From: Clostridia bacterium
GTDB lineage: Bacteria; Bacillota; Clostridia; Oscillospirales; CAG-382
Length of the DNA stretch: 64,000 nt
Reading direction: 5' to 3'
Assembly: GCA_017429165.1 (NCBI GenBank)
Contig: JAFRPL010000007.1
Location: 1-64,000, forward strand
Shown: piece by piece, positions 1 through 6,641 of the stretch
Layout of the letters: the number at the start of each line of letters is the position of its first letter
Numbering within the stretch: the first letter of the stretch is position 1
Notes under the pieces: model-generated
Databases searched by the model: none
Told to the model about the DNA's origin: nothing
The model's input: only the letters and a program-made list of their open reading frames with translations
Program-made: the position numbers and the translations under genes

Positions 1-814
1 CGGAGTCGTTTATTATCCGATCCGCAACCGCAACCGCATTAGCAATAATGTTCAGCTTCGCCGTGAGTGTCTCTTCCGGATCTTTCGCCGGGCTCTGCGC
101 CGCCCGCCACTCGGCGTAAGCGCAGTCTTCAAGCGAAGCGTAAGCTTCGGGCTCGGCCGGAGCGTCGAGGATGACGCGGCAGTCGTAAGCGAATATGTTG
201 ATCTGGTATTCGCTTCCGTCGCCGGTGGAATACGGCAGTTCGAACACGCGTACCAGCCCGCCGTCCGCCGTCTTTTTAGAGACCGACGGCGCAAACCGGC
301 TCTGGGCGAGCGGATAACCGGTTTTGTCATCCGGATCGAGCACGTCGAAGATCGCGGCTCGCAATTCAGATCCGTCGCAAAGTGTGCCGTCGCTGACGAC
401 CTCTATGCGAAAAACGTAATCGGTGTGCGGTTCGAGATCTTTCTTCGCGAATAACCACGTGCCGAAACGGTCGCGGCTGCCCGGCGCTCCCTGCCTCTTC
501 CAATCGTCAACGGTACCGAGCTCAAACACCTCGCGGTTCGAACCGTTTTTGGTGACGAACATACGTCCGCCGTACTTGTGCATTGAACCGAACCTGAAAT
601 CTTTGGATTTGAATTCTATTATATTTTTCATAAAAAAATGCTCCTTGTTATCATTTTTAGTGACAACGGACGGAGCAGTTGTATGCAAAAGACGTATGGT
701 ACAGTCGTCGACATACACTGCCCGACCGTGTTTTACCAGCCCGCGCGCCCTTTTCGGGTACGTTGAGCCGATGGCGTTTCCTTTTGCATCCGTTACAACA
801 ATGTTTTTTGCCAT
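1..814 (-). CDS. Uncharacterised protein with RRXRR-like N-terminal module (3' end outside window)
   Basis: The frame is open from an ATG at 814 to the window edge, giving 271 visible codons with the C-terminus missing. The start is preceded by an AGGGGGAG ribosome site. Residues 1-42 read as a compact module (VVTDAKGN, then TYPKRARGLVKHGRA, then TIRLL). This resembles the RRXRR motif that heads some HNH/IscB-type proteins, but no nuclease motif follows in the visible part. From about residue 65 the sequence becomes beta-rich with many aromatic and charged residues, and I do not recognise it. A second in-frame ATG at 631 has its own AAGGAG site, so a shorter product lacking the head is possible. 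It has its own consensus promoter and a leader of about 130 nt. Function unknown. Confidence 0.8.
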   Translation of the reverse strand, partial: MAKNIVVTDAKGNAIGSTYPKRARGLVKHGRAVYVDDCTIRLLHTTAPSVVTKNDNKEHFFMKNIIEFKSKDFRFGSMHKYGGRMFVTKNGSNREVFELGTVDDWKRQGAPGSRDRFGTWLFAKKDLEPHTDYVFRIEVVSDGTLCDGSELRAAIFDVLDPDDKTGYPLAQSRFAPSVSKKTADGGLVRVFELPYSTGDGSEYQINIFAYDCRVILDAPAEPEAYASLEDCAYAEWRAAQSPAKDPEETLTAKLNIIANAVAVADRIINDS

Positions 815-876
815 GGGTTTCTCCCCCTTTGTAACCGATATATTAAATTGTCAAAGCGGTATTGCGTTTTTTATAA

Positions 877-943
877 TGGGTGTCTTCCCCTTGCCGCGCG
901 GCGAGCCGTTTTTGTTTTATGGGTGTCGTCCCCCTGCCGCAGT
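877..943 (-). repeat. Two imperfect direct repeats in the leader of the 1-814 gene
   Basis: Two copies of a roughly 20-bp sequence lie about 43 bp apart (877-898 and 920-941). On the plus strand they read ATGGGTGTC, then GTCCCC or TTCCCC, then CTGCCGC or TTGCCGC. Both fall in the transcribed leader, between the predicted start point and the ATG at 814. They could be a protein-binding repeat or an RNA element; nothing more can be said from sequence. Confidence 0.5.
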
Positions 944-946
944 TTA

Positions 947-975
947 ATTATAATACATAAGGCGTCGTTTGTCAA
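947..975 (-). promoter_or_regulatory. Sigma-A type promoter for the 1-814 gene
   Basis: On the minus strand TTGACA (975-970) and TATAAT (952-947) are separated by 17 bp. Both hexamers match the consensus exactly, pointing towards the gene starting at 814. Confidence 0.8.
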
Positions 976-1022
976 TAAAAATATCCGCCGTCCTGCAAAA
1001 AAAGCAAAACGGCGGGTTGATC

Positions 1023-1847
1023 TTATCTGTTTTTAATTGTATCTTCTTCGTTTTCGAATATAAAGCTCACAAAGCGCTTTTTCGCTTTTTCAAGTTCTCC
1101 GGCGGTACGCACTGTCCACGCGACGGGGATCCCGCCCAGCGCGCGGGCGAGACGGAACGCCATGCGCCCGCTTCCGTTATGGTCGTAAGCGATAAAATCG
1201 GGGCGGGATATAAAGTTGAGCAGCATATTCCCCAAAGCCGCGAACTTGAGCTTGTTCGCAATTCCCTTTTGCTTTGGCATTTTGCACGAAAGCTGGCCGC
1301 GCACGTCGTCCGGGCGGTTTTTCTTCCACCATCCCACGTACACGGGGTTGAACGATTCCACGCAGTATTCGCCGCCGTAGCTCGCAAGCGCCTGCGCGGT
1401 GAGCGCGCATACGGAAGTATCGGAAGTAATTCCTTTTATTTCGACTATAAGCGGGACCCTTCCCGCCACGAGCGCCAGAACTTCGTCGAACGACGGTATC
1501 TTCTCTTCCGTACCGAGCAGCGAAAGCGAGCGCAGTTTGTCGAACTTCTCTTTTTCGGGCACGAGCTTTTCGCCGCACATGCGCGAGGTATCGTCGTCGT
1601 GGAACACTATGAGCTTGCCGTCTGACGTGAGATGCACGTCGAGCTCGATCCCGTAGCCTTTTTCCGCGGCCGCCGCAAACGCGGCGAGCGAGTTTTCGGG
1701 GATACTTACGTTATCGTGCAACCCGCGGTGAGCGAAATATTTGTGCTTTTCAAAGAAATCCGTTTTGCGGCGCGACGGGAATACGCAGAACGCCCAAAGG
1801 CACGCCGAAAGCAGTATTATCCCAATAATTATGTAAACCGCGATCAT
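1023..1847 (-). CDS. Glycerophosphodiester phosphodiesterase, membrane-anchored
   Basis: This 274-residue protein should hydrolyse glycerophosphodiesters to glycerol-3-phosphate and an alcohol. Residues 1-22 form one hydrophobic anchor (IAVYIIIGIILLSACLW), and the GDPD barrel follows. The family signatures are clear: HRGLH near 43, ENS near 54, then ELDVHLTSDGKLIVFHDD with the catalytic His and the metal-binding Glu/Asp residues, and a second-strand VEIK. I chose ATG 1847 because it sits one base after the stop of the MFS gene (TGA-T-ATG), which suggests translational coupling. The longer in-frame reading overlaps that gene and starts with low-complexity sequence. The pairing with a transporter suggests uptake and breakdown of a small molecule, but the substrate is not identifiable. 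Confidence 0.88.
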   Translation of the reverse strand: MIAVYIIIGIILLSACLWAFCVFPSRRKTDFFEKHKYFAHRGLHDNVSIPENSLAAFAAAAEKGYGIELDVHLTSDGKLIVFHDDDTSRMCGEKLVPEKEKFDKLRSLSLLGTEEKIPSFDEVLALVAGRVPLIVEIKGITSDTSVCALTAQALASYGGEYCVESFNPVYVGWWKKNRPDDVRGQLSCKMPKQKGIANKLKFAALGNMLLNFISRPDFIAYDHNGSGRMAFRLARALGGIPVAWTVRTAGELEKAKKRFVSFIFENEEDTIKNR

Positions 1848-1848
1848 A

Positions 1849-3186
1849 TCAGTCGGCGTCGGGGTCGGCGAACGATTCGAGCGTTCCCTTGCGTTCGGGC
1901 TTGTTGTCGCCGTGGCGGACAAAGATCATTGTCACGCCCGAAGCCGCCGCGAACACGACCGCGTAGGGGAACAGCGTGTCGTAGCCGATGTGTTCGAGCA
2001 GCGCGCCGGAAAGGATCGGAGTCACCACCTGCGCCGCCATAGAGAACGTGTAATAAAGCCCGGTGAATTTGCCCAGCTCGCCGCCGCTGCACATTTCCAC
2101 GACCATAGGGAGCGAGTTTACGTTGATCGCCGCCCAGGCGAACCCCACGAGCACGAACATAACGTAAAGCCACGGCGCGAACGATTTTGCAAAGAAGCCG
2201 TAGACCGCCATTCCCGCAAAGCAGGCGGTGAGCAGCGCGCACCCCATGAGTATGGTGCGTTTGCGGCCTATTCTGGAAGATATTATGCCCACGGGCAGGA
2301 ACGATATTATCGCACCGCCGGTGGCTATCATCATGGGGAACGCCGCGTCGCCTTTGGACATTCCCCACTGGCTGGTGGCGTACTTGCTGAACGCGGTGGT
2401 GACGGCGTTATAAGCCATGAACCACAGCGCGATGGACGCGAGTATGAACGCCAGGCTCTTGCGAACCTCGGGCGGGAGCCGGCGCTTGCCGTCGTCCGCC
2501 GCTACGGTGAGTTCGGATTCGGGATGTTCGGCATCGTATTTTACGACGTCGGCGTTATCGCGTTTTTCTTTTACGGTAAAGAACAGGATGATCACCGAAA
2601 CGGCCATAAGCCCCGCTATGATAAGGAATATGGGAATGAAATCCGCGTGTTCGCCTTCCTTTACGGACGAATACAGGACCTTGATAAGTATCAGCGTGAA
2701 TATTCCGCCAAGAGCGCCCATGAGGTTGATGACGGCGTTCCCTTTGGAACGCAGCGGTTTGGGGGTAAGATCGGGCATGAGCGCCACCGCGGGCGAACGG
2801 TAAAAAGCCATGGAAACAAGTAAGAACAGCAGCACGCCGATGAACAGTACGCGCTTTGCGTCCGACGCCGCGGCATAGAAGGAATTATCTATAAAAGGCA
2901 GAACGCTCATAAGCACCGCGCTGACCGCCGTGCCCAGCAGGATGAACGGCATTCGCTTGCCAATGCGGGTATCGACTTTGTCGGAAAGCGCGCCGAGAAT
3001 CGGCAGCAAAAACAACGCCAGCACGTTGTCGGCCGCCATTATCACGCCCGAAAGCGTGTCGCCTATCTTGAACGTGTCGCGCAATATAAGCGGAATGGCG
3101 TAATCGTAAAGCTGCCAGAACGCAGATATCGACAAAAACGCCAGACCTATGAGCATGGTGCGCTTGTAATTGAGCTTGTATTCCAT
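1849..3186 (-). CDS. MFS transporter, 12-TM
   Basis: This 445-residue, strongly hydrophobic protein has about 12 predicted membrane segments and a charged central loop (around residues 205-235). The MFS signature between TM2 and TM3 is visible as GALSDKVDTRIGKRMPF, and a second-half equivalent reads SSRIGRKRTILMG. The first signature and the early layout resemble the sugar:cation symporter/SLC45-like branch, but the substrate cannot be assigned. The start at 3186 has an AGGGG site about 10 nt upstream and lies 35 nt downstream of a good -10 box. It is the first gene of a two-gene unit with the phosphodiesterase. Confidence 0.87.
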   Translation of the reverse strand: MEYKLNYKRTMLIGLAFLSISAFWQLYDYAIPLILRDTFKIGDTLSGVIMAADNVLALFLLPILGALSDKVDTRIGKRMPFILLGTAVSAVLMSVLPFIDNSFYAAASDAKRVLFIGVLLFLLVSMAFYRSPAVALMPDLTPKPLRSKGNAVINLMGALGGIFTLILIKVLYSSVKEGEHADFIPIFLIIAGLMAVSVIILFFTVKEKRDNADVVKYDAEHPESELTVAADDGKRRLPPEVRKSLAFILASIALWFMAYNAVTTAFSKYATSQWGMSKGDAAFPMMIATGGAIISFLPVGIISSRIGRKRTILMGCALLTACFAGMAVYGFFAKSFAPWLYVMFVLVGFAWAAINVNSLPMVVEMCSGGELGKFTGLYYTFSMAAQVVTPILSGALLEHIGYDTLFPYAVVFAAASGVTMIFVRHGDNKPERKGTLESFADPDAD

Positions 3187-3220
3187 ACGTTGTATCCCCT
3201 TTTGTTATATTTGCAAATAA

Positions 3221-3249
3221 GTTATACCATATTTGCGCCTTCAAGTCAA
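3221..3249 (-). promoter_or_regulatory. Sigma-A type promoter for the MFS/phosphodiesterase unit
   Basis: The minus-strand TTGACT (3249-3244) and TATAAC (3226-3221) are 17 bp apart. The -35 box lies directly beside the terminator of the preceding oxidoreductase gene. Confidence 0.75.
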
Positions 3250-3250
3250 C

Positions 3251-3277
3251 AAAAAAGACGCGTGAACGCGTCTTTTT
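3251..3277 (-). terminator. Rho-independent terminator after the oxidoreductase gene
   Basis: An 11-bp perfect stem (AAAAAGACGCG with its complement) closed by a TGAA tetraloop, with T/A runs on both flanks, so it can act in either direction. It lies 13 nt after the stop at 3290. Confidence 0.85.
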
Positions 3278-3289
3278 GCGGGTGGTTAA

Positions 3290-4327
3290 TTATTTGTCGG
3301 TATTGAGATACACTCTTCTGTGCTCTTTGCCGGACTGATAGATGGCGCAGACCATTTCCTGAGTCTTGTATGCGCTTTCCACGGGGATAAAGGGCTTTTC
3401 GCCGGTCTCTAAGCAGTGGTAGTAGTTCTTGATCTGCTTGACGTGGTTCACGCCCCAGTACGATTTGACGTTGCCGTAATTGAAGTTTTCGTTGGGGTTG
3501 CGGTCGACGCGGATCGTCTTGCCGTCCTTGAAAGTGACAATGGCGGAATCCGAGAACATCTTGACGAGCGCTTTTTCGCAGTCGAGTTCTATTTCGACAG
3601 GCGCGTCGTAGGAATAATAGTTGATGGCGTGGAACGCGGTGAGCAGACCGGACTTGTATTTGATTATGCCTTCGGCGGAATCTTCGACGTCGATGATCTG
3701 ATGGCCGCGGTTGGCGATGGTGGCGTCGACGAAATCGATATCTTCATCCACGATATAGCGCAGCATATCGAGCGTGTGGATCGCCTGGTCGATTATGACG
3801 CCGCCGCCTTCTTTGTCCCAGGTGCCTTTCCAGTCGCTGGAAGTATAATATTTATCGGATCTGTCCCAGGTAACGGCGCATTTCGCCGATTTGATCCTGC
3901 CCAGTTCGCCTTTTGCGAGCAAGTCTTTTACAAGGACAGTGCCGGCGTTGTAGCGGTTCTGGAATATGCACTGCAAAAACTTGCCGGTGCGGTTGGCGGT
4001 GTCGATCATGGCTTTGGCGTCTTCGAGCTTTATCGCCATGGGCTTTTCGGTCATAACGTTAACGCCGTGTTCCAGCGCGTAGATCGCCACGATCGGATGA
4101 AGGTAATGAGGCAGACATATATGAATGACGTCGAGGTTTTCTTTTTCGATCATCTCTTTATAATCGAGATAATACTTGCAGCCGAATTCTTCGGCTTTTT
4201 TCTTTGCGCGGTCTTCTTTGATGTCGCAGACGGCAACGAGTTCGGCGTTTTCAACGCGGGTAATGCTGACTGCGTGCATGGGGAAAATGTTGCCGCACCC
4301 CACTACGGCGGATCTGAATTTCTTCAT
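3290..4327 (-). CDS. Gfo/Idh/MocA family NAD(P)-dependent oxidoreductase
   Basis: This 345-residue protein has a Rossmann fold at residues 1-120, with the dinucleotide motif VVGCGNIF near 9. The family hallmark EKP (TEKPMAIK) is near 95-100. The C-terminal alpha/beta domain carries the GGGVIIDQAIHTLD helix near 175-188, which holds the catalytic His. Family members oxidise or reduce sugars, inositols and related polyols, and the true substrate is unknown. The start at 4327 has GGAGG at a good distance. It is monocistronic, between its own promoter and a strong terminator, and has no sugar-catabolic neighbour to help narrow its role. Confidence 0.88.
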   Translation of the reverse strand: MKKFRSAVVGCGNIFPMHAVSITRVENAELVAVCDIKEDRAKKKAEEFGCKYYLDYKEMIEKENLDVIHICLPHYLHPIVAIYALEHGVNVMTEKPMAIKLEDAKAMIDTANRTGKFLQCIFQNRYNAGTVLVKDLLAKGELGRIKSAKCAVTWDRSDKYYTSSDWKGTWDKEGGGVIIDQAIHTLDMLRYIVDEDIDFVDATIANRGHQIIDVEDSAEGIIKYKSGLLTAFHAINYYSYDAPVEIELDCEKALVKMFSDSAIVTFKDGKTIRVDRNPNENFNYGNVKSYWGVNHVKQIKNYYHCLETGEKPFIPVESAYKTQEMVCAIYQSGKEHRRVYLNTDK

Positions 4328-4368
4328 TGAAAAGTTCCTCCAAATAATCCATTTAGATATTCATTTGT

Positions 4369-4396
4369 ATAATACCACGATTTTTGCAAAATGCAA
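4369..4396 (-). promoter_or_regulatory. Probable promoter for the oxidoreductase gene
   Basis: The minus-strand TTGCAT (4396-4391) and TATTAT (4374-4369) are 16 bp apart in an AT-rich stretch, about 42 nt ahead of the start at 4327. Confidence 0.55.
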
Positions 4397-4439
4397 GAGT
4401 ATTTTGCTATTTTTTTTCTTTTTATGAGAGTTTATTATA

Positions 4440-4468
4440 TTGACTTTTTGCCGAAAAGGTAGTATTAT
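4440..4468 (+). promoter_or_regulatory. Promoter of the THF riboswitch/folT unit
   Basis: TTGACT (4440-4445) and TATTAT (4463-4468) are separated by 17 bp. The predicted start point falls at about 4475, at the first base pair of the riboswitch P1 stem, so the transcript begins with the aptamer. Confidence 0.75.
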
Positions 4469-4472
4469 AAAA

Positions 4473-4593
4473 GTGCAGAGTAAAAGGATCTGCGTATGTC
4501 TTGCAAAAGACAGTGCCCTGCGGACGGGGAGTTGCCGCGGGGACGAAGACGGGAACGCATCCCGCGCGGTGGATCCTTTGCATCCCGCTGCAC
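4473..4593 (+). ncRNA. Tetrahydrofolate (THF-I) riboswitch aptamer
   Basis: The closing stem is GTGCAG (4473-4478) with CTGCAC (4588-4593). The next stem is GGATC (4486-4490) with GATCC (4572-4576). Conserved THF aptamer blocks are present in order: AGAGTA after P1, CTGCGT, GTGCC, ACGGGGAGTTGCC, GGACGAA, and finally GCGGTGGATC then TTGCATCC. The loop after CTGCGT carries an extra small hairpin (TGTCTTGCAAAAGACA). Folate sensing fits the downstream gene, a FolT-like ECF S component. The family is established; the assignment is mine from the sequence pattern. Confidence 0.9.
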
Positions 4594-4659
4594 GGAGCGA
4601 GCGCTCCGCGAATACCGGGAAACCCCTCTCTGCCATTTTTAGTGAAGAGGTGTTTTTTT
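4594..4659 (+). promoter_or_regulatory. Riboswitch expression platform: hairpin that can mask the folT ribosome site
   Basis: A short hairpin (CGGAGC...GCTCCG, about 4593-4608) follows the aptamer. Then ACCCCTCT (4622-4629) can pair with AGAGGTGT (4645-4652), with one mismatch. The 3' arm contains the ribosome site AGAGG and is followed by a run of seven T before ATG 4660. The same hairpin could therefore hide the ribosome site or terminate transcription. Which one applies cannot be decided from sequence. Confidence 0.6.
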
Positions 4660-5949
4660 ATGTCCGAAAAAACAAAAATCAAGATCGACAAAGCCGCCAT
4701 ACGGCGCATCTGCGTCACCGCGATGTGCATAGGGCTCGGCGCATTATGTAAACTGTTTTCGCTGAATATAGTCATATTCGGCGGCAGCGGCATGAAGATA
4801 GGGCTCGCCGGGATATTCACTACCCTTCCGGCGATACTTTACGGCCCGTTCTACGGCGGCGCGGCATCGGCGGCGGCGGATATCATAGGCTGCATAATCG
4901 CTCCGTCCGGACCGTACAATCCGCTTTACACGCTCACCGCGTTCGCGGGCGGGTTCGTCAAAGGGCTGGTCTGGCGCCTGCTTTCGCACGTGAACAAAAA
5001 GACTTTCCGCATCATAGGCACGGCGTGCTTCGCCCTGTTCCTTGCGCTGGGCGTTATATTCTACGCCTTCCTGGGCGCCGACGGGATCAACGGCAGAGTC
5101 GTTGCGACTTCGGAAAGCGTGCCCGAAAAAGGCGAGGTCAATTCCGCCGGGCTTTCGTTCGTTTCGCGCCTTATAACCGACCGCGTGCACACCACCGACA
5201 CTTTCACGCTGACTTCCGTTCCGGATGAAGAAAACGTCGTCCTGCCTTCGGTGACGTATCTGGGCGAAAAAGTCACGGTCGCCGCGGGCAAAGGCGCGTT
5301 TGCGAACTGCGCGTCGCTCAAAAGCGTATACGTGCCCGACGCGGTGAAATCCGTCGCCTACGACGAATCACTGGCGGACGTCACGTTCTATGTTTCCGAA
5401 AACGCCAAGAGCTACGCCGCGCTCAAAGAGGCGGGCGCGAAAATTGTGACCGAGTTTGAACTCGCCCCCGTTTCGGTGGCGCTGGATTCCAAAGGCGTGT
5501 TCGAATCCGACGGATACGAGTTCGCGACCAACGATTCGTACCGCACCAATCTTGCGATGTACGTGAGCTTTGCCACGTTCGCGCTCACGCTGGCGGGACT
5601 TACGGGGCTTTTGCTCGTGCTCGCCGAATTCCTGTATTCGCGCCTGCGCAAGAGCGAACCGACCTACGCTCTGCGCGTATTTGCGTCGATATTCGTATGC
5701 GAGATGCTCGTCACCACGCTGAACACGGTGATCCTTAAAGAAATGACCTACGCTTCGTCGTGGGCGAGCTACCCGTTCATCGTCGTGTGGATACCGCGCG
5801 CCATAGAAGGGGTGTTCATCTGCGTGATCCAGGCGTACGCAATAACCGTGCTGCTCAAAGTGCTGAAACGCGCGCTCAAAGTGGATTTCGATTCGCCCCG
5901 TTCCGCGCGCAAGCGCAAAGACGCCGACGCCGGCGCGGCAGAAGGCTGA
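4660..5949 (+). CDS. folT: ECF transporter S component, folate (FolT-like), with large extracytoplasmic insertion
   Basis: This 429-residue membrane protein should be the substrate-binding subunit of an energy-coupling-factor transporter. The N-terminal part (residues 12-115) has the S-component pattern, including GGSGMKIGLAGIFTTLPA and LYGPFYGGAASAAADIIG, with the Ala/Gly-rich helix that contacts the T component. The THF riboswitch in front indicates folate as substrate. A membrane segment at about 118-137 is followed by an insertion of roughly 150 residues (about 140-300), and then three more membrane helices. The insertion includes a BspA-type leucine-rich stretch (AFANCASLKSVYVPD). Typical S components are about 170-200 residues and lack this. 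The start at 4660 is chosen because earlier in-frame codons lie inside the aptamer. No EcfA or EcfT gene is in the window. Confidence 0.85.
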   Translation: MSEKTKIKIDKAAIRRICVTAMCIGLGALCKLFSLNIVIFGGSGMKIGLAGIFTTLPAILYGPFYGGAASAAADIIGCIIAPSGPYNPLYTLTAFAGGFVKGLVWRLLSHVNKKTFRIIGTACFALFLALGVIFYAFLGADGINGRVVATSESVPEKGEVNSAGLSFVSRLITDRVHTTDTFTLTSVPDEENVVLPSVTYLGEKVTVAAGKGAFANCASLKSVYVPDAVKSVAYDESLADVTFYVSENAKSYAALKEAGAKIVTEFELAPVSVALDSKGVFESDGYEFATNDSYRTNLAMYVSFATFALTLAGLTGLLLVLAEFLYSRLRKSEPTYALRVFASIFVCEMLVTTLNTVILKEMTYASSWASYPFIVVWIPRAIEGVFICVIQAYAITVLLKVLKRALKVDFDSPRSARKRKDADAGAAEG

Positions 5950-5988
5950 GCAAAGCCATAAAAAATGCGATCCTGGCGAAAAAAAGTA

Positions 5989-6016
5989 TTGACAAACCGC
6001 AAATAATGTGTATAAT
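5989..6016 (+). promoter_or_regulatory. tRNA-Leu promoter
   Basis: TTGACA (5989-5994) and TATAAT (6011-6016), both exact consensus with a 16-bp spacer, lie 35 nt before the tRNA. Confidence 0.85.
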
Positions 6017-6050
6017 AAATAACGCTGTCCGATGCGGACAGTGTGAATAT

Positions 6051-6133
6051 GCGGCTGTGGCGGAACTGGCAGACGCGCACGTTTGAGGGGCGTGTGGGCA
6101 ACCGTATGGGTTCAAGTCCCATCAGCCGCACCA
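6051..6133 (+). tRNA. tRNA-Leu (anticodon GAG), CCA encoded
   Basis: Acceptor arms GCGGCTG (6051-6057) and CAGCCGC (6123-6129) pair, followed by A and an encoded CCA (6131-6133). The anticodon stem CACGT/GCGTG encloses the loop TTGAGGG, so the anticodon is GAG, reading CUC/CUU leucine codons. A long variable arm and the T-arm GGGTTCAAGTCCC are present, as expected for a class II tRNA. Confidence 0.96.
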
Positions 6134-6164
6134 GCAAAAGGCACGCAAAAAGCGTGCTTTTTGC
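6134..6164 (+). terminator. tRNA-Leu terminator
   Basis: The stem GCACGC/GCGTGC with an AAAAA loop is followed by TTTTTGC, starting 8 bases after the encoded CCA. Confidence 0.85.
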
Positions 6165-6194
6165 AATGATATCCGTTCCTTCCCCATTCCCCAA

Positions 6195-6432
6195 AACTTG
6201 CTTCGCTCGTTTCGGGGGCCCCTTGGGGCGCGGGAACGTATGATATACGCTTCGCGTATGATATACGCCTGCGGCGTATTGACGGGGTCCCCACAAAACC
6301 TGCGGGTTTTGTGGGGTGTATTGACGGGGTCCCCGCAAAACCTGCGGGTTTTGTGGGGGTGTCAGTAACGGATATTATATCATATTGCGACGACGGAGCA
6401 ATATATCATATTTGCGTGAGCAAATATATCAT
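6195..6432 (+). repeat. Mosaic of short palindromic hairpins separated by ATATCAT-type heptamers
   Basis: At least six perfect hairpins occur in a row: ATACGC/GCGTAT (6245-6259), ATACGCC/GGCGTAT (6263-6279), two 12-bp stems of CCCC[A/G]CAAAACC (6289-6316 and 6331-6358), ATTGC/GCAAT (6384-6402) and ATTTGC/GCAAAT (6410-6425). The heptamer ATATCAT or its complement ATGATAT separates several of them. The 12-bp stems belong to a tandem duplication of a 41-bp unit (6276-6316 and 6318-6358) that differs at one base. No protein is encoded in it. It looks like a non-autonomous, palindromic mobile repeat or a slippage-grown array. Confidence 0.8.
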
Positions 6433-6550
6433 GCCACGCGGCGGTTTCGTACCGCCGGACTGCGAATGGTGGCATTTCCGCCTTAAAGACGAGCCATACC
6501 CCGACACTTATTTCGAATTCCCCGTTTCTTCGGAATACCCGAGAAGATAA
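6431..6550 (+). pseudogene. C-terminal remnant of a VanX-like D-Ala-D-Ala dipeptidase (M15D)
   Basis: The last 39 codons read as the end of an M15D zinc peptidase: FVPPDCEWWHF, then DEPYPDTYFEFPV. The EWWHF block holds the catalytic Glu and a zinc-ligand His of VanX/DdpX proteins. The rest of the enzyme (normally about 180-200 residues) is missing: immediately upstream of 6431 there is only palindromic repeat sequence. The surviving part has no frameshift and no ribosome site. The parent enzyme would have cleaved D-Ala-D-Ala dipeptide. A 5' deletion associated with the repeat array is the simplest explanation. Confidence 0.82.
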
Positions 6551-6566
6551 CTGTGATAAACACGAA

Positions 6567-6600
6567 AAGCAGCGGTCCCTCTGCTGACCGCCGCTTTTTT
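6567..6600 (+). terminator. Terminator between the dipeptidase remnant and the sigma-factor gene
   Basis: The stem AGC-GCGGTC/GACCGC-GCT with an 8-nt loop is followed by TTTTTT. It points on the plus strand, so it is probably the original terminator of the dipeptidase gene. It can also serve the minus-strand gene ending at 6642. Confidence 0.75.
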
Positions 6601-6641
6601 GTGTACGGCGCAGAGCGCCGCAACAGAAAGGATATGCTGTT

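Noticed and set aside
4501..4659. N-terminal extension of the folT reading frame
   Set aside because: It lies inside the THF riboswitch and its platform, and a good start at 4660 follows the AGAGG site.
6311..6430. 40-codon extension upstream of the VanX-like remnant
   Set aside because: It translates the palindromic repeats and matches nothing of an M15D enzyme; the family-like part begins at about 6431.
6195..6432. Possible CRISPR array or attenuator in the hairpin region
   Set aside because: The units are different palindromes, not a constant repeat with unique spacers, and no cas gene is present.
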